A model generated the notes under the pieces. That model did no database searches and was not told the DNA's origin. It saw only the letters and a program-made list of their open reading frames with translations. This document shows, one piece after another, positions 36,401 through 47,591 of a DNA stretch of 64,000 nucleotides. Each line of letters opens with the position of its first letter. Within the stretch, counting starts at the first letter, position 1. Made by a program: the position numbers and the translations under genes. Source of the DNA: Thunnus maccoyii (taxonomy: Eukaryota; Chordata; Actinopteri; Scombriformes; Scombridae). The stretch covers positions 7,526,501 to 7,590,500 of the forward strand of contig NC_056550.1 of NCBI RefSeq assembly GCF_910596095.1, in the 5' to 3' direction.

Positions 36401-38727
36401 TAAATATTTGAAATTTGCATTTTTATTTTGTTTAAACCTTTGGCGTTTACCTTTTACCTTTAGCTCCTCTGTAGCAGACAGACCCTGCACTTTGACAGAC
36501 ATACCATACGGGGAGCAGCAGAGTGAGGATGGGCCTGCATCCTGAGGCTGGATGTGAGTGACTGGGCACGACATCTTGACTGGAGTTCCCCTCCACAGCA
36601 GAGGCAACACATAGCTGTCATGCTGAGCAAACATGTTTTAAAAATAACATTTTATTATTTTACTTCTTTTGGCTAAAAATATTTTTATATCCAATACAGA
36701 TGACAATGAATAAGAAGGAAGCTTTCAGCATTTAAAGGAGAAAATTAAAAACATGAGTCAACCATCCATGAAAGTCCCTAACTTCAGTTGTCTGACTCAG
36801 ATCTGCAAAAAGCCTTCAGTAGGATTTGAAATCAGACACATCATCATCAGAAAAAGTATATTTTTTTCCATAACTTAGACACTCAAAATGTGCAGATATG
36901 CTGTACCAATAGTAGCTAGTTGTTTGAAGTCTGCAATGATTATCAGATCTGTACATTTGATATACTAAACATACAGTATTCTATGGATCCCACACCTCTT
37001 GTGTGACATGGCAGGCATCGTATTGAGCCATCAGACTGAGGTCTCTCCATGTAGACTGGACAGAGTAGCCACACTGAGGTGGCAGCTGGGACAGGGGCAC
37101 GGATGACTCATTCACTAAGACACAAATACACACCAATACAAAACCTTAATTTCACTCTTATGAGCAAGGGCGTGATAAACAAATTTACATAAAGACACTG
37201 GTTAATGTAATTCTACATAAAGACAACCGTCTACGAAAGGAAACTTTAGACACCAGTTCCGACTATACCCGTCTAGTATTCCTTCAATGTCACTATCCCA
37301 GACAAAGCTGGAGTCTTTGTGAATCACAATGTAAACCTGGGAGAAGCTGTAGTCTCACCTCGGTCCAGCCATAGCTGTACAGCTCGTCTCCTCCTGACAG
37401 TGAGGGTCATGGTGTCGTCTCCACACTCCACCACAGGCTGCAGCTTCTGCCAGCTCTCCTCTGAGCCACTAAGCCGCTGACCTCTGATCCACGCCCGGCC
37501 TTTATGAGCCTGGACTGGTAAACAAAAACAAGACTCTGTTCACAACAGAGGACACAGCCTTACGATATCTGTATATTGTACTGCCAGGGTCTCTCAGCGG
37601 AGGAGCCATTGACTGCTACTACTTTAATTTCAGATTCAGAAAAATAAATATTTTCCATCATACTGTGACTGGAATTTGTGATGTGGCTCACTAATGAATT
37701 AGTAAAAACATAACATAATACATCTCTTCCTGCCTGATAAATTTTTTTTGTAAAAAAAGGGAATTCATCAGAAGACAACATTTCTGAAACACAGGATATG
37801 TGCTCAATTATGTATCCAATTGGAGAGAACTGACATTAAAATATATGGCACTCCTTGTAGGTAACACTGTATAGACTGGTGCTTGCAGCTACACTAGGAC
37901 TGTATACACTGTCAGCTTTAAAATACTTACCTTAGCACAATGCATCATTGTTTGGAGGCCCACATAATAATGTTTTAGTGCTGGAAGCCATATTTGTTAA
38001 TAAGCCATTCAATTTTCTGCTTAATGACATGGCAGCCTCATGTGTCAGGGCTTAATGACACGACTCTGTTCTCTACAGCAGCACCATGTTTTCAGTTCCA
38101 CACTTGGCTGTTAAATAAACATACATATGCTAATTTACTATAACAAATATGCAAAATATGCTACTAAACAATACAACTTCCATAGACAGACATTCAGGGG
38201 AAAGCCTCTGCCTTACCTGGAAAGGCAGAATCTGATTGGTAGCCCACATGAGGGACGTTAGTTTCAAGTTGACCATTTATGTAAAACTTGCCGTTGATTA
38301 CGTGCTTAATTTTTCCTGCGCCACAGTTTTCACTTGGGGGGTTCAGTGAAGAATACATCCGCTCCACCTCGGTTTGCTTCGGTTTGTTAAGGTTTTTTAA
38401 GCTTTTGTCACTTGAAGAAGACGCCATTCTGTGTCTGAGTCTCTGGTCAGACTGTATCCTGTCCCTGTTTTTGAAGTTGTCAAACACTCGTGATGTTCTG
38501 GACTCTTCTCCCTGCCTTCCTGAGTCCAGGTGTTGCCGCTTTCTGTCCTCTCGGTTGAAGGGATGAGTCGTTAAATCGCTGTTCCTGTCATTATGAGGAG
38601 CCGGATGAGAGTTTGGTTGGGAGGAATAAGTAGTAGGCTCACACCAACCCACTGAAGGTAAAGTTATTGTTATGATGGTGTAAATGAGAAATACACCTAA
38701 GTAGTATCCTTTTTGTTTCAAATGCAT
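33489..38727 (-). CDS. Secreted ZP-N-like protein with Tyr/His/Pro-rich tail
   Basis: I do not recognise this as a named gene. Exons on the minus strand: 38217-38727, 37359-37514, 36996-37114, 36451-36622, 36224-36342 and 33489-35312. All borders are GT-AG and phases fit, giving 966 residues. The start at 38727 gives a signal peptide (MHLKQKGYYLGVFLIYTIIT...). A hydrophilic Ser/Arg region follows to about residue 130. Two modules then follow, each with a Cys pattern like ZP-N domains of egg-coat proteins: VVECGDDTMTLTV / PPQCGYSV / YDACHV / MSCPV, and LCCSPYGMSVKV / QQCGYTL / FITCGITV / TLACPV. The last exon encodes about 590 residues rich in P, Y, H and S, with six aromatic clusters (for example NPYYHYYHHP and YLYYYHPYHGYYQLYY) and an acidic run (EDDDDDD). 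No ZP-C domain, membrane anchor or GPI-like tail was seen. A matrix or egg-coat role is inference. Confidence 0.75.
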
Positions 38728-38938
38728 CGCCAATACGCGTTTCTCTCTGTGCACCAAAACACTGGGACAGAGTGAACAGCAGCAGTACTTTTGTAGACTT
38801 CCTGGCAGCACACCTGCTCACTAATTGGTCCTAATTAGCCAGATGGCACATATAGTGTAGATAGTGGATTATTATTACAACTGTTGCAGACTTCCCAACA
38901 CGTTTCATATGTATTTTTTTCTTTTTGAAACATTTTTC
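38728..38938. other. Upstream flank of the ZP-N-like gene
   Basis: Should contain its promoter. No clear TATA box was found at a convincing distance. An in-frame upstream ATG at 38811 would add 28 residues before the signal peptide, and I judge it less likely. Confidence 0.3.
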
Positions 38939-38944
38939 CATTTT

Positions 38945-39575
38945 GTGCTACATAATTCTTGCCTACTACACTACATTTCGGGAGAAATACTGTACTTTTT
39001 ACTACACTGTATTTACTTGACACATAGATACTAGTAACCTTTTAGGTTAAGATTCTGCATTAAAAAGACGGTCAAGAAAGAGAAGAAATTCTGGTTTTGT
39101 ATGTCTATGAGGAGTTAGAGACATTTCCCTTCCAAACTTCTCAGATGGTTTCATTTAGGTAATTGTAAACAAATAATTCAATATTTCACAAAAAAAGCAA
39201 AAAATGAATATAAATTTGTGTAGCAGAACATTTTTTTTCTTCTTTCTTAGGTCCATTAATCATCTCATGACCTCTCAGATTTATTTTTTGATACTTTGTA
39301 GGGGGCCAGACCCCAGGCTGTGAACCACTCCACTAAACTACAAACTACCAATTTCACATATGCTTTCATACATCAGTATTAATCAATTCTAGTAATGTAA
39401 TTTATAATAATACATGGGGCCCATTTTGAGTATGTTTACTTTTGTTACTATAACTACACTTTGCTGACATTCTTGCTGAATACTTATGTACTTGAGTGAA
39501 ATTTTGAAAGGACTTTTGTGACTTCTAATGCAGTATTTTTACATTCTTGTTCTGGTACTGAGGTAAAGGACATGA
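38945..39575. mobile_element. Decayed dispersed repeat (TACTTTTACT-type)
   Basis: Contains CTACACTACATTTC, TACTTTTTACTACACTGTATTTACTTGAC near one end. Near the other end are GAATACTTATGTACTTGAG and GCAGTATTTTTACATTCTTG. This arrangement resembles a noncoding fish repeat made of TACTTTTACTT-like segments. It is interrupted by unrelated sequence and its borders are approximate. Confidence 0.45.
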
Positions 39576-39840
39576 GAACAACTGCAAATTATAGTGTAGG
39601 CTGAAAGAGATACGAGGTGCATTTAAGGAATAGAAGTGATGTGCTGCTGCTGCTGCTCTGAATAACATGGGCTACATAATGATGCCGAAAAATGATTTAA
39701 AAAAATCTTTAACACAACCTTTTCTGTCCACTAGAGGGTGGCGCTGCATTGCACTAAGTCAGCAATTGGACGTTATTGTGTTGATGAGGTAGCCCTTAAC
39801 TGATGGGTTCATGAAGACCTATCAATTAGTAATGCCCCAA

Positions 39841-39933
39841 ATCTATCATCTATCTATCTGTCTATCTATTTATCTATCTACCTATCTGTCTATCTGTCTA
39901 TCTATCTGTCTATGTATCTATCCATCCATACAT
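39841..39933. repeat. Imperfect (TATC)n microsatellite
   Basis: About 22 CTAT/CTGT tetramer units with point variation. The Ile/Ser/Leu-rich frame across it is a repeat translation. Confidence 0.9.
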
Positions 39934-40576
39934 CTAGTTGGTTGTCTGGCTGTCTGTCTCTCTGTGAGAAAAGGATTTGACCTTTGCCCTCTTTTTAAAT
40001 AATCTCCTCTCTGCCTGAACCTATCATCTGATTGACAGAAATAAGTCATAAGTCATGTTGGATGATTCATTTACTGCCTAACTCCTGTATATCATTTACA
40101 TTCATTTGCATTTCATTGTTTAGTTTTTTAGACTTTACTGAAATTAATTTTGTGTTGCTTATGTTCTTCCCAAATGACTGCCATCTGTTCTGAACATAAA
40201 ACATATATGTATATAATATAGGTTTAACGAGCTGTAGATGTTCCACCTGTTAATGAGGGAAAAAATGGTTCAAATATATTGTTTGCACTACTGTGACCAA
40301 ACATTTTAGAAAAAAGATAACTGTTGGTCTGCTGCCAACTCCACCATCTGACAGTTAGTGACTCTGCCAAGCTGTGATCAGTCATCACGTTGTGGTCATG
40401 ATGTTATCAACTGAGGACAGCCTGGAGGTTTTCTCACAGTAGTTCGCTTATCAAGGCTGCCTTTCCACCTCAACCTCAACGCCAGGTGAGAAGAATGTGG
40501 TGAGGGATCAGATGAAGCACGCAGTCGCACAGTTTGAATGATTTGAATAACTACACTTTATAAAGGCGGCTCTCAA

Positions 40577-40578
<2 letters not shown>

Positions 40579-40638
<60 letters not shown>
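40579..40638. repeat. (TG)n microsatellite
   Basis: About 30 uninterrupted TG units. Confidence 0.95.
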
Positions 40639-40639
<1 letters not shown>

Positions 40640-41370
40640 TGGATGGGGGGGGTGATCAGTTGATGATGGGCGCGGCAATGGGATGACTCATTTGGAGTTG
40701 CCTAGCTACAGCCAGGAGTTGTTTTCTTTAGACTCAGAGCGAGAGTACAGTACAGTATGCATGTCTGGATTTCATTGAGAGAGCGAGGCTATGTGGGGGC
40801 GGCATAAACGCAGGGGTGGCACTAAGCAGGAAACAGGAGGGGCACAAATGTTCCCAAAGAGGAGAAGAAATCACGTGAGGAGAAACTGGAGTTAAGTGTA
40901 GAAATGTCAGCAAAGGGGCGGGGGGGGGGGGAGCGCAAGGTCCACAAAAAGACCACTCAGGGTGAGGAAGTGAATCAAGAATGAAAACCCCTGGCCAGTA
41001 ACCATGGAAACAGGTTGGCTCGACTAAATATGAGGAATTCTTTTTTTATTGAATGTAAACGGTGGCTGGGGCACCGCAACTGACACAATACAATGTTCAC
41101 CCCCTCTGGAAGCTGTCTTCAAAGAGTACAGTGGCTCCCATCTACTGTACAATATCCACCATGTCTGGCTCATAATAGACTCCTGAAGCTGCTCCTTTCT
41201 TATTTTCATTCAAACCACAGGCAGGCGGCCAATAGGGCACATGCAAATGCTTAGAGAGATGCCAAATTCTCTTAGCTACATGTTTAGCATACTCTTTGAT
41301 GTCTTAATTTGATTTTGATTGCCCCTTCAGTCAAGTTTACCTCTGTCTGTCTCCTACATGGTTGTTTGCT

Positions 41371-41485
41371 CTCTTCTCTTCTCTTCTCTTCTCTTCTCTT
41401 CTCTTCTCTTCTCTTCTCTTCTCTTCTCTCCTCTCCTCTCCTCTCCTCTCCTCTCCTCTCCTCTCCTCTCCTCTCCTCTCCTCTC
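41371..41485. repeat. Pentamer array: 11 CTCTT then 12 CTCTC
   Basis: Eleven perfect CTCTT units (41371-41425) are followed directly by twelve perfect CTCTC units (41426-41485). The two blocks differ by one base in every unit, with no mixing. Confidence 0.95.
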
Positions 41486-44400
41486 CTCTGAACATCTATT
41501 CACAGTAAGCAGGATATTCTATTTTAGGTCATAAATAATCCTGTATAATGTACACATACTGTACCATATAACTGATGCATTTTTTCAAACAACAAAAATC
41601 ATAAAGACAACACCAAATTGAACCTTCATATATGCATGTTAAAAGAAATGTCCTTCGTTGCTGTGCATTTTCTTACTGATGGAGTGAGGCTGAGTTATTG
41701 TACTGCTGAAGGCCACAACATGGACACACACTGAGGAGGTGACCATTTCTGGAAAATGAAACTGATGATCTGATGATCAATCCTGAGAAACAGAGAGAAA
41801 AAAAGGGGAAGGAAACTCTTCTCTAGCATGTGTGCCAATGTTTCCTTCCTTGGAAGATGATAAGTATGCAGTACACATGTACAATATGTGTTCGTGTCCC
41901 ATTGTCTCCAGAGTTTGGGCTCATGTGTCACTACTTTTGGATACAGATAGGATGTGTGTGTGTCACTCCTTTGCTGACATGCCTATGCTGTAGCTTATCA
42001 TCAAAACCAGCCCGGTGACACTCAGAAGCAAGGACGAGGGCGATGGTCGACTTTTCCATTTAGTCAACAGCCCAGGGTGAGGAGAGATTTCCAACACAAA
42101 GCTCCTGACACCCGGCCTTTGTGTTTGCTCTGCCTCAGTCAAAAGAACATACACATCCAAAGTCTTTGATATTACCCCGGCAAATCCTGTAAATATACAC
42201 TCGGGCTGTTTTTATAATGGGAATTTAGAAATCTCAGGGCAGGGTGCAACATTGTGTAAGACGGAGAAGGAATGAGCGGAGTGAGACCGTCAACCACAGA
42301 CAGAGAACTTTACTATTGTGTAAAGCAGCAGTGACTTGGCTGTGGTCAGGCTGACTCCCCTGGCACGTAGGCACCGCTCTGCTGGCTTTGTTTCCCACAG
42401 TCGTGTTGAAATACTCCCTCACAATAACACCTTCATTAAGGGATTTTGACATTACTCAACCAAAAATAGTGCTACAGGGCTTGTTTGTCCATTGGCTTCA
42501 AATTCTTATTTCGAGCATTGATTCTCTTTTTCAGGGCAATTTAACACATGTCAAAGAGATCAATGTCTAACATTGCTAGCTTTAACAACCTTTAATTAAG
42601 AATGCAGGACTCCACAGTGCCAAGGTTTTAAGACCGAAGATGCGACGAGTAATCTATAATAGCGGAGTGCTTGTCCAAGATGTTTGAATTGCTAAATTAC
42701 TGGAATTATCCTCATGACAGGCCACATGACTCATTTTCCGCAATGTAAAATGTCAACGTGTATAGTTCAGTTCTGTGTATTTCAGTGATTGTTGAATAGC
42801 AATTGCATTCAGCTGTTTAATGATCCCAAAGTGTACACTAAACTCCACACTGGAACTAATAGAACCACTCTGAACCAACCAACCCTGAGAAAGTATCATT
42901 ATTAATACTTGTGCACACAACAATTGGCATCTCAGACAATATTGCAACTGTTCCAAGTGATCCTTTATGACTCTGGTTTTTCCAGTACTGATCAGTAAAG
43001 GCAGCATGACAAAGGGCTGATTGTTGAGCAAGCCATCCCGTTGGTTTTCTTCAGTAGTTCCGCGGGCATGTGATTTGTCGACTTGTGTTTGGAGCTAAAA
43101 AACGTGTTGTGGCTGAGCCACTGCCCCGCCCCCTGCTACATACACCGGGTAGACAGTGGCACGGTCAACACCCACTACGTTTTTACTCTTAAAAAAATGA
43201 TAGCTGACTGATGCATGACTCATGGCATTTCCTCTCTTGAAAATATACCAAGAACTGCTTGATTCTTGCATAACTTGAGTGGCAAAAAATAGTAGCATGC
43301 ATACTGGTTTCAGTGAGTAACTGCTGGTGCACACATGTGGAACGGCTGGAGGGAGTGCCGTATCACGACAGTACAAACCTTGGCTCATCTCATGTGCAAG
43401 GTGGGATCAACACGCCCAGGACAGAATCAGGTTCAACCACATTTCATATTCTCGCCTGTTTTTTTTCCTCAGTATCTGGCTCTCGCTTCTGTTTTTCTGC
43501 ACTCCGTATCATCTTTATATCAGATCGCATCTCACAGGGAGCTGTAGTTGCAGATTTTATTATTGTTTTTTTTAATTTCAAGCCAAATTGTACATTAACC
43601 TAGGTCAAGATATGAGCACATGCTCTGTCCTTACATGCATGGAGGGAGTAGTCAGGTGGAGCTGTTTGCATTGGTGACAGATTTTTGGCTAGATGTGCGG
43701 GTTTTACAGAGATTAAACCTTATTATTCCAAACCAAATTTCAATGCGCCGACATTCTTTCCCATGGTGCCTGGGCGGGACATTTAGGATGTTAAACAGTG
43801 TAATCATGGTGTGACATCCAGAATTCAGACTGTTGAACGTAAATGGCTCATTCATGTCAGCCTTCTTAAATGATAAGATGAGTGGCATATTTTCTGTGGC
43901 TTCCATGGAGTTTGATAGTGTTGTCATGGAAATAAGTGATGTGCATAAGTTGTAGAAACCTGAAGTGTTACCATGGCAGAGGCATCGGTTTAGTTCAACA
44001 CTTCAGCACTGGCTATGTTTATCATCCCAGCTCTCGGAGTCCCTTTGTCTACATATGAAAAAGGTTATTTTCCATGACAACCATATTAAAATACACACTG
44101 TTTTTCTTTTCTTTCACTTCTCAAAGTAGAAGTGCCTTTGTTTCATTCCCAGGGAAGATGTTAGACGATAGTGTTTTTGTACGTGTGTGTGTGTGGAACC
44201 TCATGACCTCAGTAGAATGTAGCCACACGAGTAGCCTTGCTCTAAACTCAAGCAGGCTCCTATATGAGGTCACTGTATTGGCAGGTAAATTATTTCTGAA
44301 GGCTGTTATTACCTTACTGGCTCATACCTGAGGCTGAGGGAGGCTGACATGATACTGACCAGGTACTCCGCCGCCTTTGAGTCAGACTTCTGTTGGCGTA

Positions 44401-45799
44401 TCAAGATATTTATATACTCACCAGAAGCAAACCAGTGACGTCAGTCTTCCAGTCCGCACCCAGAGTATTTTTTTCTGTCTCTATCTACTTGTCTACTATT
44501 TACTGAATTTCCTGCCTGAATTCTTTTTTTAAATATCATTACTGAATACCAAAAAATAGATTTATTTTTTTTTAAAGTTAACATTTGCCCTTCCCCAAAA
44601 CCATCACAACAGTCTTAAAATCAAACCACATCGTAAAAATATAACTGTGTCAAATGTAGTTAAAAAACATACAAAGATCCTCATATTTGAAGCTGATGTA
44701 AGACACCGCTCTTTGACCTAGTTCTTTGACAATAACAGTATTTAGATAAAAATCAGCTTCTCCCCTCAGCGTGTCTTGTACTGTAAGGGACATTTTTGGA
44801 CTATTAGATCTGGTTAGCAATGAGGCTGTGACATTTGCTCAGCTTGTCAGTTGAATTTCATCACATTCTGGCATCAATGAGCTCTATGACTAAGAAGCAA
44901 ATGTTATTATGTGTTTTTTCTGCTATTATGTGAAGTGATACTAGCAAAAGTCTGAGATTCCCCCTCAAACTAAGTGAATGTGGCTGTACCTCATGTGATT
45001 TGTTAAAGAGGCAGATGACTGTGAGTCAGTGGGATCATTAAGACTATGTCAATCACCAGCAGCAAGGAAACAATGATGGTAATTAATGAACTTGCAGCAC
45101 TGTGAAATGTCTTCAACACCCCCCCCCCCCCCCCCCAATAAAATTCTCCTCTCACCACCTTCATGCCTCTCTATATCTTCCTCCCTCCTTCTTTTTCCCT
45201 CCTTCTTTCACACTCAAGCTATGACTTGCACTCATTTGCCCCCACCTCTTTTCCATCGCAACCAACAACATTCCTTCATCCTGAAACTCCTTCCTCAGAA
45301 ACAAAAGCGGGAAAAGAGAGAGGGCGGCGGATCAGGAAGAAACACCACACGTTTCTGCGCCTGTGTTTGACTGTTTGTTTATATATAGAGAACAGCAACG
45401 ATGTGATTGTGATTTGGCCCAGGCTGCAGTCTGTCGCCATGGTAACATGCGTAGAATCATTGTCAATGCGCAATGTTATGGGAGTTCCCCCCTCAAACAT
45501 CAGTGAGTCATTCGCTGTCCTCTGGGAGAAAATCACCACCATCAGCTGAGTGACAAATGCATGAGACACCGCCCCACAAAAGTTGAAATGTGGCTGGTTT
45601 GCCTTTGGATGTGTGTAAAGTAGGCAGGAAGAAAGAAGAGGGAGGGACAGGGAGACAAAGCAGTGGGTAGAGTAGGAGGGGAGACAGAAAGTGAGGAACA
45701 GATTATGTGATAAAGGAAGCAAGAGGTTCAGGGGTGTGGACTTAAAAAGAGGGCAGGGTAAAAGTGGGCGGACGAGTAGATTCTAGTGTTTGTGCATTT

Positions 45800-45873
45800 A
45801 GACTCTGAGTCTGAAATTTGTATCCTAGACAGCAGCAGGAATTAGACTTGAAGAGACAGACAGCCATCAAACA
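45800..45873 (+). other. Candidate untranslated first exon of the EMP-family gene
   Basis: A consensus donor (AACA|GTAAGT) ends this segment. A GC-box-like GGGCGG lies just upstream near 45767. The next acceptor (CTCTCCAG, ending 47581) is 10 bp before the start codon, so a separate 5'UTR exon is required somewhere upstream, as in EMP/PMP22 genes. The choice of this particular exon is inference. Confidence 0.35.
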
Positions 45874-47591
45874 GTAAGTCAAAGATTCTTCATCTGCTTT
45901 TTGAATCCCTCAGTATTTATTAGTTCTCTATAGCCACTTCAAAATGTTTGAAATGTGGTATTTGAATAGGAGTTTTGCTTTAGTATATTGTTTTAATTTA
46001 AGAACAGTAAAGACAGGTGTGTGTATGTACCTCTCACTTACCTGTTCCTCTTCACAAGTAACTTTGCTATTGAATTACACTGTTTTAACTCCATTACTGG
46101 TCAGGGGTGGCTGCTTTTCAGATGTGTTTGGTTGTTGCAGCACTTGTACTGAAGTTATAAGTTTGAATGTTTAATTTTGCAAAAGCACAGGACGACTTTC
46201 TTTCCCCATCAGAGCCTCAACCACATGTAATCCATTTTGTGTAATGGAAAAATTTTAGATACCCAGCGGAAACAGTTGACTCGTCTTGTTTTTAGGAGAG
46301 ACACACTTTTGGAAGACATTTTTTTCAAAGTATTCCACAAGTGTGTGTTAAATTAAAGCTGCTTAACATTTAACTTCTATCACTGGTTTATTTATTTGTT
46401 TTCCACCCCAGAAGTTGTTCATTAAAGTTTTGTCATCTGGTAGGAGACTAACTCTCTCTGTATTTGTGCTCTTAGTGCTTCAGGTAGAAATTACACATAG
46501 CAAATATTTACAAGTTAATTCTTTCATTTCATTGTCTCTGTTTGAAGCAGAAAGGTGTGGAGTGGTAGTAGTATCAAAGTGTCAGGCGTGGACACGTGTA
46601 TCAGCGCCCGGCACTCCGTGTCTGTATATGTGTGTGGTTGCGTGTGAAGGAGAGGGAGCTGGTCCAGCCCTTGACCACTCCTTTACCGTGAAGAGAACCA
46701 GCACATTCCAGATGTCTTCCTCTGTTCACACCCAGTGCAGCGTCCATACTGGATACAGCCAAAGATAATTCACATACAAGTATAAAAGTATAAAAAATGA
46801 TATCTCAGGGCAGAGCAACCTGTAGTGGGACTACTGAAGTAGGAGAATTGCAGTTACAGTTATGAAGCCTAAAGAGCAGTGGAAGAAAGAGTTTTTTTAA
46901 TTACGCCTAAGTAGTTTTGGGTCAAAGTGTGTGATTGAGTGTAGTAATTCAAACTAGCGGGATCAGGCGTGGGCCAGCTATAGGCGGGAGAATAGCAGGT
47001 ATTCTCTACAGTTATTTTAAGGAGTGGCGGGTTTGTTGGAGGCACACAGACAAGCCCAAACTTATCTGCCTGCCGTGAACTTCCCTCCTTCACGCTCTCT
47101 TCCTCTCATTACCAACAGTATCTGTTTGCTTAGGGATAAATGGATTTTGTTTACTGATCTCTGCCTCCACAAACACACAGCAACACCTCCGCATTTGTCT
47201 CCTCTCTGATTCTCGATACAAACATCATCTCGCACTCTCATTCACACGCATTTCAGTGGCAGTGCTATAACTCAAAAGTAATTAGAAGTTGTGAAGCCAC
47301 GCCCTGAGTTGGTGCCAGATTTTGAATGTGTTTATGAAGGTGTGTGTGTGTGTGTGTGTGTGTCGGTGCAGGTTTGGAGCTGTCATTAATGGCCAGATAA
47401 ACCAGGCAGGAAGTGTGGAGCATTAGTTGTAGGTCGTATTTGATTCTTTAACTGTCTATTCAGTGTTTGTGTTCTTTTTGGTTGGAACTGAGCGGCCCCT
47501 CCAGTTATAGTCATCCTGCATAATAAAGGGCGGAAAGTGGTGTAACAAGTTTTCTCATTGTGCCTCTGTGTCTCTCTCCAGTACAGTCATC

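Larger units (their letters stand above)
39934..45790. other. Intergenic; simple repeats, no gene seen
   Basis: About 5.9 kb between the ZP-N-like gene and the EMP-family gene. It holds (TG)n at 40579-40638, a G run at about 40919-40931, a pentamer array at 41371-41485 and a C run at 45119-45136. Overlapping open frames at 43095-43603 and 45163-45722 exist, but none shows splice sites plus family resemblance. Confidence 0.5.

Noticed and set aside
38728-38811. Upstream in-frame ATG adding 28 residues to the ZP-N-like protein
   Set aside because: It would place a Cys-rich stretch before the hydrophobic signal peptide; the ATG at 38727 gives a normal secretory start.
43095-43603. Several overlapping frames of 70-97 residues on both strands
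   Set aside because: No splice sites, conserved motifs or consistent frame; likely chance.
45163-45722. Overlapping 128- and 148-residue frames on opposite strands
   Set aside because: Ser/Pro/Leu-rich from a pyrimidine-rich stretch; no family resemblance or exon borders.
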